Part shown: piece by piece, positions 41,641 to 51,700 of the stretch
How positions within the stretch are numbered: position 1 is the first letter of the stretch
How the letters are laid out: every line of letters starts with the position of its first letter
Assembly: GCA_019321725.1 (NCBI GenBank)
Contig: CM033116.1
Span: forward strand, 2,538,642 to 2,602,641
Direction: 5' to 3'
DNA length: 64,000 bases
Source of the DNA: Paulownia fortunei
Taxonomy: Eukaryota; Streptophyta; Magnoliopsida; Lamiales; Paulowniaceae
Program-made: the position numbers and the translations under genes
The notes under the pieces: model-generated
What the model was told of the DNA's origin: nothing
Databases searched by the model: none
What the model saw: only the letters and a program-made list of their open reading frames with translations

Positions 41641-43365
41641 ACTTTGACACCCTACACTTCTACATAATCTACAAACCCAATCAACAAATATCTCTTCACG
41701 TTTCTAAGCTAGCGCTCTCTCTATCTTTCTCTATTCTGCTTGCGTCTCTGTGTGTTTTCTGCTTCATGGGCGTTACCCCTTTTTGGAGTAATTTTTCTTC
41801 CTCTTATTCCATCACAGAATAACCTATCCTTGATCTTTTTGAATCACTCCAATCTTGATCTGGGTTCTTTGCAGTCCCCTCCAAGATCACATTTTTTCAC
41901 TAAAAATATCACTTGTTTAACTTTTTTCAGCTTCACATCGAATTCTTGAAATTAAATATTATTGGATTCTGGGCTTTTGGTGGTTTTGGAGTATCTCTTC
42001 GGCGCATGGTATAGCAGATTCACTCTGATGACTTGTCTGGTGGCTCTCTTGGTGAGTTTCATTTTTTTTTATCTCTAGTTTCGATTTTTCCCTAAACTGA
42101 GGGGTTTAGTGGTTTTTGTGCTGCGATGTAGTTATCGAAAGGGAAGATGGAAATCTTGAATCTTATGGCTGTTTGTAGTTCCTGAAGTCCATGGATCTGT
42201 CTTTAATTCGTTTGATTGGTTCAACCTGGTTTTGACCTTGTAAAGATCGTTCCTTCTGCTCTGCATATATTTCACTGAAATAAAAATTAGGTCCTTGTCT
42301 CGGTTTCTCTGTGGAATATTACCTGAAATATCAGTTTGGTTCGAATTGAACATATATTCTTTCTAATTAGACTTTGCACTGGGTCTTGATTTCGCGGTTG
42401 TCTCTCTATTTGTCTGCTATTGTGACTGTGTTTCTGTGTGTTATAGACTATGTATATAGAGTTTAATCAAATATTCTAATATGTATGATACTTCTTAGCA
42501 TGTTTAGGGTGGAAAAGAAAGTGAAAATGGTGTTTCTGCATCAGATACAGGTAGAAAGATTGAACTTTGGAGTGCTATGTTCTGCCCTGCTTCATTTGTA
42601 TGTTGTGTTTCATGTATCGTTTTTTCTCAGGTTATTCTGGGGGTCCTTTTCTGTAACGTGTTCAGAAAATTCTCCCAGTAATCCGACGGTTTGAAATTGT
42701 CATGGATGCTTTGTCAAGAATCCTGTAACATTTGATGACCATATTTTCTGTGTTTAAATGGCCATATTTCAGTGTGAATCACTTTGTTTTATGGGCATCC
42801 AACTGATTCTGGTGTGTTTTGTGGTCTTAAAAAAATTGAGATGATATGTTGGATGTTTTACATTTCTGGGTGGAAGTTTTAGTTGCTAACAGTCATATGA
42901 GTATGCAATTATTAAGCTCTATGGCCTATCTCATGGTTTGTTTGTGAAGTATTCTTTCTTATCAACAGCTAATTCTTACTGAGTTTTTCCATGAGGCTTG
43001 GTTGGTAGATTTTTATTTTGCCTAAAAACTTGAATGAAGTTTGAATTGGAAAAGCTGCATTGAAGTGTGATTTAATAACTTTCATTGCTAGTTGAGAATT
43101 AAAGATTTCTAACTAAAACTTTTTTGATATACTTGCTAGCCTGTTTCATAGTATTACTTTTCGTTTTGAAGACCTCGTTAAGGCACTCACAAAGTTCTTG
43201 TTTATATTTATTTATTCTCTACACGGTTGGCACATCTGTGTAAGAAATGCGAAAAATCCCTGTGTTTTGAATGGAAATATTATCCCTGTTTTTTCCATGA
43301 AATTTTAGTATTTATATTCTGTATCTACTCAAGTAACCTTTGACCTGTGGCACTTTTTAATGCAG
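41641..43365 (+). other. 5' UTR exon and 1.3-kb 5' UTR intron of the AT-hook gene
   Basis: Pyrimidine-rich leader sequence ends at a GT donor (exon end 42051, then gtgagtttc). The next acceptor, ttaatgcag at 43357-43365, precedes the AT-hook start by 44 bases. The leader contains short uORFs, for example an ATG at 42028 that would run across the splice junction for about 14 codons. The transcript start is not determined. Confidence 0.5.
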
Positions 43366-43409
43366 AAATTTCAAGGAGTTGTGTGATATCTATCTCTAGG
43401 TTTAAGATA

Positions 43410-43817
43410 ATGGGCAGGGGTAGAGCAAAAGGAAAGAAGCTCTCTGTGACTAACCAAGATGATCCTGGAAGCGGTGAGGAAGAAAAAATCCCTGCACAGA
43501 AGAGAAGGGGAAGACCACAGAAATCACTTAAAGATGAAATAGACGAGGACGAAGCTCAAAAGATAGAAGATGAAGACAGTGAGGACGCGACGGGGCTACC
43601 CAATAAAGACATGAAAAATAAACCTGCACAGAATGGGAAAAAACGAAAAAGGAATGCCCAAGTGAAGGAGAAAGTTGACTCAGTGAAAGAGGAGAATGGA
43701 AACGGAACCAGATCAAGCACTGAGGAGTCGAATAAATCAAATGGTTTCCGTCAAAATGGGAACAGGCGAAAGAACAAACCTCGTCGAGCTGCTGAGGCAG
43801 TTGTTGAGTGCAACTGA
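43410..43817 (+). CDS. Small highly charged AT-hook protein, function unknown
   Basis: 135 residues in one exon. It has one AT-hook core (KRRGRPQK, RGRP at 33-36), a basic start MGRGRAKGKK, a central acidic stretch (DEIDEDEAQKIEDEDSED) and a basic tail with KKRKR and RRKNKPRRA. It is predicted to be disordered and nuclear, binding AT-rich DNA in the minor groove. It resembles short uncharacterised plant proteins of the same layout rather than HMGA, as there is no H1/H5-like domain. The start was chosen because an acceptor at 43365 removes the upstream in-frame Met at 43347. Confidence 0.7.
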   Translation: MGRGRAKGKKLSVTNQDDPGSGEEEKIPAQKRRGRPQKSLKDEIDEDEAQKIEDEDSEDATGLPNKDMKNKPAQNGKKRKRNAQVKEKVDSVKEENGNGTRSSTEESNKSNGFRQNGNRRKNKPRRAAEAVVECN

Positions 43818-45009
43818 GAAAGTGATTAGCCTCTGGAACAGAACTTTTTCTGTAACAGCAGATGCCAATGGAAGTGAGGCCTTGTCCTTCTCTTCTTCTG
43901 TTCTTCCATTTATTTGCTTCTCATTTTTGGCACATTTTATTTGGAATTCATTTTTTATTTTGGATCTTGGCTGTATGTGAGACATCAGTACCTTGCGGTA
44001 ACAATGATATTTTTGTGATGCTCAGATGATTGATTGCCTTTATTATTCTTTCAAAAAATGCTAAGTTATTAGCCATTATATAAAGGTTCTTTTGCAAATT
44101 ATAAGCTACCAATTTGATTTGTGTCTTGATTTGTGTGAGTTGCATCTTGATATTATAAAGTAAAATATGATATTATATACAAGCACCCAAAAGGGTTGGA
44201 TTGATTTTCTTTTTCTTTTTTCTTTTAATCTGGACCTTTACAAAATATCAGCATTATCACAAGCATGGAATGAAATTGAAGAAATTCATTAGCTAAATGA
44301 TTACAGGAATTCGTAAAATATATATATATATATATAAAATAATAAATTAGTTTCCTATCAGTTTAAATGTTATTAATGCACCATAATCATTAGTATGGCA
44401 ATAAATAACAATGGGCCTATTTAAAATGCTGGGACACTTTTACAGAGGATTATTTTGTGAAAAATATATTTACAGTTGATTAAGTACCAATCATCCTAAT
44501 CCATCCAACCAAACAGGATTAAGTATCAATCATATTAATCCCATCGAACCCAAGGGCCACTATGGATCTCACTCTTTATATTTTAACATAGAACAGCAGG
44601 ACCCTTCCGGAATGGTACTGTAATTTTTCTTTTCCATCCAAATTGGAAAATATTTGGAGTATTTTTGAGTTACCTTTCCATTTCCCTTTTTGGGCCTCGG
44701 AGAATTTTCTCTGGGCCCGTTCATACCTAGAGCCCAACAAATGATAGAATTGGTCACCAAAAACCGGAGCCCAAAGAGTGAGAGGATTGGACCCACTGCA
44801 TTGCCTTTAAAAGCAGTCCACCATGATGAAAACGATTTTCCCTGAATTAAGTAGTGAAGAGCGTTTTATGTGTTTTTATTTTTTGGGTCCTGAACGATTA
44901 TGCGACTTAAGTGTAATTATGGTGATTGGAGTGAATGGAGCGGAAGAAAATTCCCGGCAATTGAGGAGAACTCCTACGATATGCGTTTGTGACAGAGAGA
45001 AATCGAAAA
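43818..45009. other. 3' UTR of the AT-hook gene and intergenic region
   Basis: Probable 3' UTR to about 44150, then AT-rich DNA with an (AT)n run near 44317-44336. From about 44700 composition becomes more balanced, consistent with the former promoter or leader of the TOP6B-derived copy. Confidence 0.45.
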
Positions 45010-46225
45010 ATGGAAACAGCAGAATCAGTGAGAGCCCGGCGGAAGCAAAGAAGTCAAGAAATCAAAAACACCCAGAAAGCCTAAAGACACCCAGCTTCTT
45101 AAACGGAATATGTTTACTCACATCCTATCTCATATTTATCTCTTCTGTGTGTTTTTCGCATCTGTATATCTTTGTAAAAGAGTTTTGGGGTAAATTTCTG
45201 TTATTTGATTTGTGGTTTGTTTCTTGAATTTATTCTTTCTTTTTATTTTGACAGAATCTCCGGCAGAGTTGCTTGCAGAAGACAAGAAAAATGCTGGGAC
45301 TGACAAGGTGAGGTGTACTTCTTGTTGTTGTTATTATTATTATCAAGTGTGTGGGGTGTGGGGGTGTGGGCGTGGGTGTGCGCGCATTATTTGTTGAGCA
45401 TTCGCTTGGCGAGGTGAAGGAAAAGTTTCACATACAGTTTCTATTGTTGTACACTTTCCATGAAATAGTCAGTTTTCCTGTGGTTGGTTGATGCCATAGG
45501 CCCATGAACAGCATTCACTTATTTAATCGTGTCTGGTGGTTGATTGATGGGATAATTCTTTTCTGGAACGAGCTACTGAATAAGAACCAAAGTCTATCCT
45601 TGACCTTGCAAAGGTGAATTGAGGGGGTTTCAGGTAGTGATAATTGATCCCTGGTTGCAGGGTGTGGTTTTCTTAACATGTCAATGGGGTGGGGAGGGTG
45701 CCAATGGCCTCAATGAGGTGACATAGGAGCTTGATGGTGGTGACGGAGGTAGTTGTAGTGGCTGTAGGATTCCTGTCTCTGCATTTGAAGAAAATGCCAT
45801 ACACTCAAAATGGGAAGAAAAGCTGCAAATCATTTTATCAAGTTTTAGCTCAACAAAACCATGGGAAATTCTGGAATCCTATCTGTGTAACTAGATATAG
45901 ATGCTGATTAGATGTTAAATTCTTCATATTTATACATTACCTTTTAGATTAGAGCTCTTGGCCTTTTAAGCTTCCTTTTCGTTATCCCTAATGTTATCTC
46001 AGCCAAGAGAATGCTCGTACACTACTGTGAGAGAGCTTGTTGTAAATGCGCTTGATTCCATGGAGCCAATCTCTCAACTTCCTATCATTGAAATGATAGT
46101 GCGAGTATCAGTATAATTATCTCTTTCAATTTTTGATTAGACCTTACAAATATTGATGCTCAATTGGTTGATTGTTCTGGTGTAGAGAGATTGGGAGAAG
46201 CAAGTTAAATCACATACCAAATTTT
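45010..46225 (+). pseudogene. TOP6B: Truncated copy of TOP6B (DNA topoisomerase VI subunit B), exons 1-4 only
   Basis: Four pieces match the start of plant TOP6B (RHL3/BIN3/HYP6), the GHKL-ATPase subunit of topoisomerase VI used in endoreduplication. Exon 1 (about 45010-45107) encodes the Lys/Pro-rich start, KKSKTPRKPKDTQLLKR, but the only nearby ATG is in another frame. Exon 2 (45255-45307) reads SPAELLAEDKKNAGTDK. Exon 3 (46003-46098) contains YTTVRELVVNALDS and the following ISQLPIIE block, with the ATPase N-box Glu, Asn and Asp kept. Exon 4 is recognisable only as EIGRSKLN (from about 46187), and similarity then ends. Introns are retained, so it is a genomic duplication and not a retrocopy. 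The frameshift, a lost exon 1 donor and the missing remainder (normally over 600 residues) make it a pseudogene. Confidence 0.75.
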
Positions 46226-47020
46226 AAATGTAAACTTACAATTGCAGGTTGATTATTAGATGGCATTGGAATATGCTACACCAATGGGGTTGAATGATGA
46301 ACCTAGGGAGGATGTATACATACCACCACTAGAAGCTGAATATAGTTTCATTTGAGTGTTAAGCCTTGTATTTGTCTTCAAAATTATCCATTAGGTACTA
46401 ATAGGTATTTGAATTGTCATTTTCTCATGATTTTCTATTTCTGTACAGTGTATGCTAAATGGTAGGAGCCCCAAGTTGAACATGCCAATGCATCGCCAGT
46501 ATAGGGTTGATTGTCTGACACTACCTTAACCAGAGATCCAACAAATGTATTGCAAGATTGATTTCCATTAATTATGCGATGAATTTGTATAATTTTGTTT
46601 ATTAATTTTGCAATATTCCCATTTCCACCTATTGATGTAATAATGTAAATGCCAGTGAAATATCCATTGCCAGCGTATTTCTTGATGTTAGTTTGAGAAA
46701 AATAGAGTGTTAGCTGATCCTGGAGAGTCGCATATGCTACTGAAAATCCCAATATTACCATGTGCATGATTCCCTGACAAAGATATGCTGCTGCTCATAA
46801 CTATTTATATTCTGTTTCTGTTATGCGTCAGATAAAGGAGATTAACTCTTATTTATAGTCAATTGATAAAGAGTTAAAACATTGACAAAATTGAAATTCT
46901 TATTGTTGCACATAACATAGATAATACCCATATCTATTTTGCACTACAGGTTCCATCTCTTATTGTCAACTAAAGGCTTGAAAGACTAACTAATGCATAC
47001 TCCTATACTAGACAAAGGAT
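46226..47020. other. Region between the TOP6B fragment and the synthetase gene
   Basis: It includes the 3' UTR of the minus-strand synthetase gene near 46900-47020. A minus-strand ORF at 46435-46767 (110 residues) has no recognised domain; I do not call it a gene. Confidence 0.4.
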
Positions 47021-48730
47021 TTAGTTAACAAACTCTTCTTTCATTGCCAGGGAGAGAGCACCTAGGCTACCTTCAGTACCTACTGTCACTCCAGGCATGG
47101 CCACAGCTCTGCTTCCCACAAATCCACCTTTCCTGATAACAATCTTTCCATACTTTACTTTACCCCCCTCACCTTCATATATGTGTCCAAAGAGCAAAGC
47201 TTCTCTTCCCACAGACCCATACTCTTCTATTTGCATCAGTTCAGGATTTAACACAGCACCCATGCTGTCCACATAAACCCCTCTGTCCCAGGCAACTTCT
47301 GATCCCATGAGCTTCATCCATATGTTGAAGAGAAATGATCCACCTGTCATTTCCATGAAATACTCTCCAATCAGTGTCCTTATGGCCTGCCAAGTAGTGT
47401 CCATGAATATCCCTATACTCCAAATCGGCTCGATTTTGCCTTCTTTCTTCTGCCCTACCAGAATCCATTTACTCAATGCACAAAGAAGCCCTGCTAGGAT
47501 GCCTGTGCAAAGCCAAAAGAACGGCAGCAAGCAATGCATCTGTGTTTTGTTGATCTTATTCAGGTAGAAGATGAAGTTCATTGGAGCAAAAATTACCAAT
47601 CCTATCAGAAAATAAGGCAGAAAAATCTGTAGAAATGGTTGAGCAGACATCAGCCACAAGGTTACGTACCAAGGCCTTGCCAGTGTCACTTCTTTGGCAA
47701 CGTTTTTCTCCAGTGTAACTGCCATTGGACAGCCTGAAAGGTCAACTTTGACATCAGACTGATCCAAGAAAGTCCTCCAAGCCTCAGGAAGTGGCCTTTT
47801 GTTTCGCAGATGCTGGCATATTGCGTACACTACAGAACGGCCATGATCCATTGATGCACTCTGATTACATGATGAAGCCCTGATGACATCCACTTCGGGA
47901 CATCTCAGAAATGGGTTAAACTCGAGATCTTCTGATTCCTCTTTGGTGAGCACTTGATCAATGGTGATCTCTCCCACGTCAAAGTGTGGAAACTCAGTTT
48001 CATCCCATGGCTTGGTACAGTCAAGTGCAATCTCACGTGTCATTTCATCATCTGGGACTGGCCGCATTTGTAGCTGAAGGACATAGCGAACTCTATCTGG
48101 AGAATTCACCCGCTGTTGAAAATCATCAGCGAGGAAAAGTAGAGGACGCTTATCACTTTCATCTCTTGGGATCGCACCTGTTTCTGGTGGAAGTATACCC
48201 ATTGGCTCGACCTTGCCATTGTCCTCACTGAACTTCTTATCAAAGGGCCTCAACTTGAATTTGACATACATTTCTTGTCCATCTTTGAATCTGAACAGCC
48301 TGGAAATGTTTGAGTAATAATGAAGCTCGGAATAAGAGTCTGCTCTCCTTAAGGAGCCCCACATCGCATCCCGAATGTGTGGAGAATGCTTCACATGCTC
48401 TTCTCGTGCGGCAGCTCCACAGACAAGCCACGTGGCAAAGTCGCCTATGGTTCGTGCATGAAATGCATTGCCGGTCTTCAAGGTCAAATCAAGCAGTGGA
48501 GATGTCTCATCAGTGATGTTTGAAAGGATTCTTATTGCTGCACCACGTGGATCGAGACGTGCATCATCATCTGAGCTTAAACAATTACTGTGGCGCATGA
48601 TGATGGAGTATTTCTTCCCAGGGGAGAAGATTATGTGATCTGGGAAACTTGGCAGGTGATCATAAAGCCTTAGAAATCCCTTGCCAGCAGCACCAATCCG
48701 GTGGAAGTATCTTGAACGTACTTTGAGGGT
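47021..48730 (-). other. Catalase-like and C-terminal beta-helix portion of the synthetase
   Basis: Sub-feature of the large gene. Catalase-superfamily landmarks in order are RYFHRIGAAGKG (distal His region), DARLDPRGAAIRI, GNAFHARTIGDFATW, SRLFRFKDGQEMYVKFKLRP, PHFDVGEITID and HGRSVVYAICQHLR. The last corresponds to the proximal GRxxxYxxxxxR heme motif of catalases. Two hydrophobic helices (LPYFLIGLVIFAPMNFIFYL; LPFFWLCTGILAGLLCALS) and the hexapeptide-like stretch GKIVIRKGGFVGSRAVAMPG follow to the stop. Confidence 0.7.
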
Positions 48731-51700
48731 CGAGCCTGCGAAATTTGCTGCAAGATTTCCCAGTACCTTCCTATATTTCATGTCCATCTCCTCTATCCTA
48801 TCATCGAAAGAGTGCATGGTGTTCTTAACCATGACTGGAGTTGGAGAGCCAACAAAAACGCCACCTCTCTGGAGAACTCTATTTGCAGGAGCAACTGAAA
48901 GTGCCCCAAGAATGACATCTTTCTCAAGGACAGAACCAGGGAGCACTAGGCCTTGACTCCCTACTACTGAATTGTCTTGTATCTCGATTCCCCCTGAAAT
49001 GTAGCCGCTTGAGGTGTAATAGCCAGGAATGATGCGGCTGAAATCCCCTAAATGCACACCATCGGCTAGCGAAACGAGTTCTGGGTCTGACACAGGATTG
49101 ATGGCTCTGATGGAACAATGTTGCCCAACTTTGGCTCCCATATGGCGTAAATACAAACAGAAAGCTTCTGTTCCAGAAAGGAACTTAGCAAATCTTATGT
49201 GGCACGCAGTTACAATCCTGTGGAGAAACCAAGTTTTGACAGGTGTTCTAGACATATCTTCATTTCTTGCTAAATAGGATTTGAGTAAGCAAGTGAAACA
49301 ACTTAGAATAAGCCCATAAGTGGTGTAAGCCATGGCTATGGAGATGGCAAAACTGATGGGGTTTGAAGGGACAGTGTTAAAAATCACTGTATATGCAACA
49401 ATGGTGTGAGGGAGCCAATGGAAGGCTCCAGATACACAAATAAATGCAAAGTGCTGCACGGTGGGAGGCTTTTGCAATATCCAGAGGTAGATGAAATAAG
49501 ACATAGCTGCTGATAAGCTGCCAAGACAACCAATTGCATAGATGCCAAGTAAGTGAATGATGGGTGCATAATTCTCAGAATTTTTGCTGATGATTTGCTT
49601 TACCATTTTACCCTGTGGTCATCATAGAAGCAGAGAAAGCAAAGGTCAGTGTATCAATCTCCAAATTTTGGCTTACACTTCCGCTAAAATATGCTACCCA
49701 TTAATCTTTCAAGTACCAGAGAAACTATGTGCATATTCCAAGTACATAACTACTCTTGCAAGTTTGTAAGAGCCAACACTTCAAAAGGTGATATTATATA
49801 ATGCTTGATACAAAATGCTCTATGTGCTGTTGCTGATTCTCTATTTCTCGTGACATTCTCCAGTGCATGGTGACCAAGAGAAGTGCTGCATGGGTAAATT
49901 CAAGAAAATCGATTGTTCTGACTTATTTACAAGTTTGCCATTTTCTGTTTCGGGGCTGAAGTCAATAATAATATGCATTAGGAGATTTTAGTAGCAATGT
50001 AAGAATGTAGGCATTTTCAGTAAAGAACAGTAAAATGCATTTTCTAAATTGTAAGAGAAGCAAAACATAAAAAATTCTTTTGGAGACCATGAGCATAGAT
50101 GTTTTCAGTGACTAACCTTTTGGAAATTATCCACATCCAAAGTTGTAGCCTCAGTCTTTCCAGAAGTCAGTGCAAGTACTTCATCTCCTTCTTCCACCAC
50201 TATGCCTCTCTGGAGCAGAGCATATGGTCCCACTGAACATCTTGGACCAATTCTGATGGGGTAGAAACTCAGAATTCCATTTTTCACTTCGTGGCTTTGA
50301 ATCAATGCTCCTTCTGCAAGTACCGCATCTTCCCCAATTGAAACTAAAAATGGATCAGTGATGTCGATAGTATCAATTAATGCAGAGGATTCAATCTTAG
50401 CTCCTAGCATCCTAAACCAGTAGTTGATGAACACAGTGCCTCTCAGGTGAACTGCAAGAACTTTTGAAGAGATCTCTTGAGCCTTGTAAAGCGCCCACCA
50501 CTTGGCAAATTCAGCAGACCAAATTGAAACCTCAGGATCCAAGGCATAGTTTGGCTGCAGAAATGGAGTGCCCAAGAAAGCTATGCAAATGCAAGTGGAG
50601 AAAATGCACAACATCCAAGAAAGAGGGGCACACACCAGGGTAATCAAGTAATTGAAGCAGGTAATTCTCTGCATTGTGTGGTTAGTAGACATCCAATATG
50701 TAAATGTGGAAACTGAGAGATAAGCAGGAAACATCAGCAAGAAGCAAACATAAGCAAGCACTATGAGTTGCATTAACCAAATGCGCAGCTTATGAGATAA
50801 AGAAGCCTCAAGAGCAGTTCCTGCTGCTTTTGACTTTTTCTTTGTAGAATTTGGCAAACCAATAACTGATTGAGGACGGGACTTCTTTAACAGATTAACT
50901 GCAAAATTTGCCAAGTCGTCAATGCAGGTTGCTGTAAAAATATCGATTGCACCAACAGGAACCCCGAGAAAATCTGAAAGTTTTTGAGCGGCTCGAACCA
51001 CACCAATGGAATCAACCCCATAAGATACAAGACTTTCAGTGGTGGAGATACTGGCAATAGAAACTCCAGTCATTTGAGAGAGCAGCTCCATCAAAAAGTT
51101 TATTATGTCTGTCTTTGTTATACTGGAACTTGTTGGTGGGTGAGTTCTCATGGCTTGAGGTTCTGATGCACTTTCCTTAGATTGGATCCGCAACTTTTCT
51201 CCTGTAATTAGCTGATCAACAATATCCAGAGTTCCATCAGAAAACTTTTTAAGACATTCAAACCTCTTGATTTTTCCTGATGTTGTCTTACTAATGGTCT
51301 TTGGTTTTATCAGAACAATGGAAGCGACCATAATTCCATGTTCTTCTGCAACACAGGTCTGAATCTGTTTAATAGCTTCCTTCATAATGGACTTAACTTC
51401 TCGAACCTCCGCAATTACCACCAGCCCAAATTGATCAGAAAATTCAGAAAATGGTATCCCTTTTGACAAAAGTATCTCCTTTGGAACACCAATTGCAGCA
51501 CAACAACCAGGGCGTATAAGTTGACATGAATTCTCAACTGTTTTCTCAACATCTGAGGAATATATATTCCTACCTGCAACAATTATGAGATCTTTTATCC
51601 GGCCTGTGATGAATAATTTTCCATCAATAATTCGCCCCAAGTCTCCAGTTCTTATGTATTTCTTGCCAGGATTGTTATATTGTTCATTTCTGAACGTCTT

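Noticed and set aside
43347..43409. Upstream in-frame Met for the AT-hook protein
   Set aside because: It lies before the splice acceptor at 43365, so it would not be in the mature transcript.
44823..45227. 134-codon plus-strand ORF
   Set aside because: It mixes upstream leader, a shifted frame of the TOP6B exon 1 remnant and intron sequence, so it is not a genuine protein.
46435..46767. 110-codon minus-strand ORF downstream of the synthetase gene
   Set aside because: No recognisable family, no splice or promoter context. I could not support it as a gene, although its composition is not obviously random.
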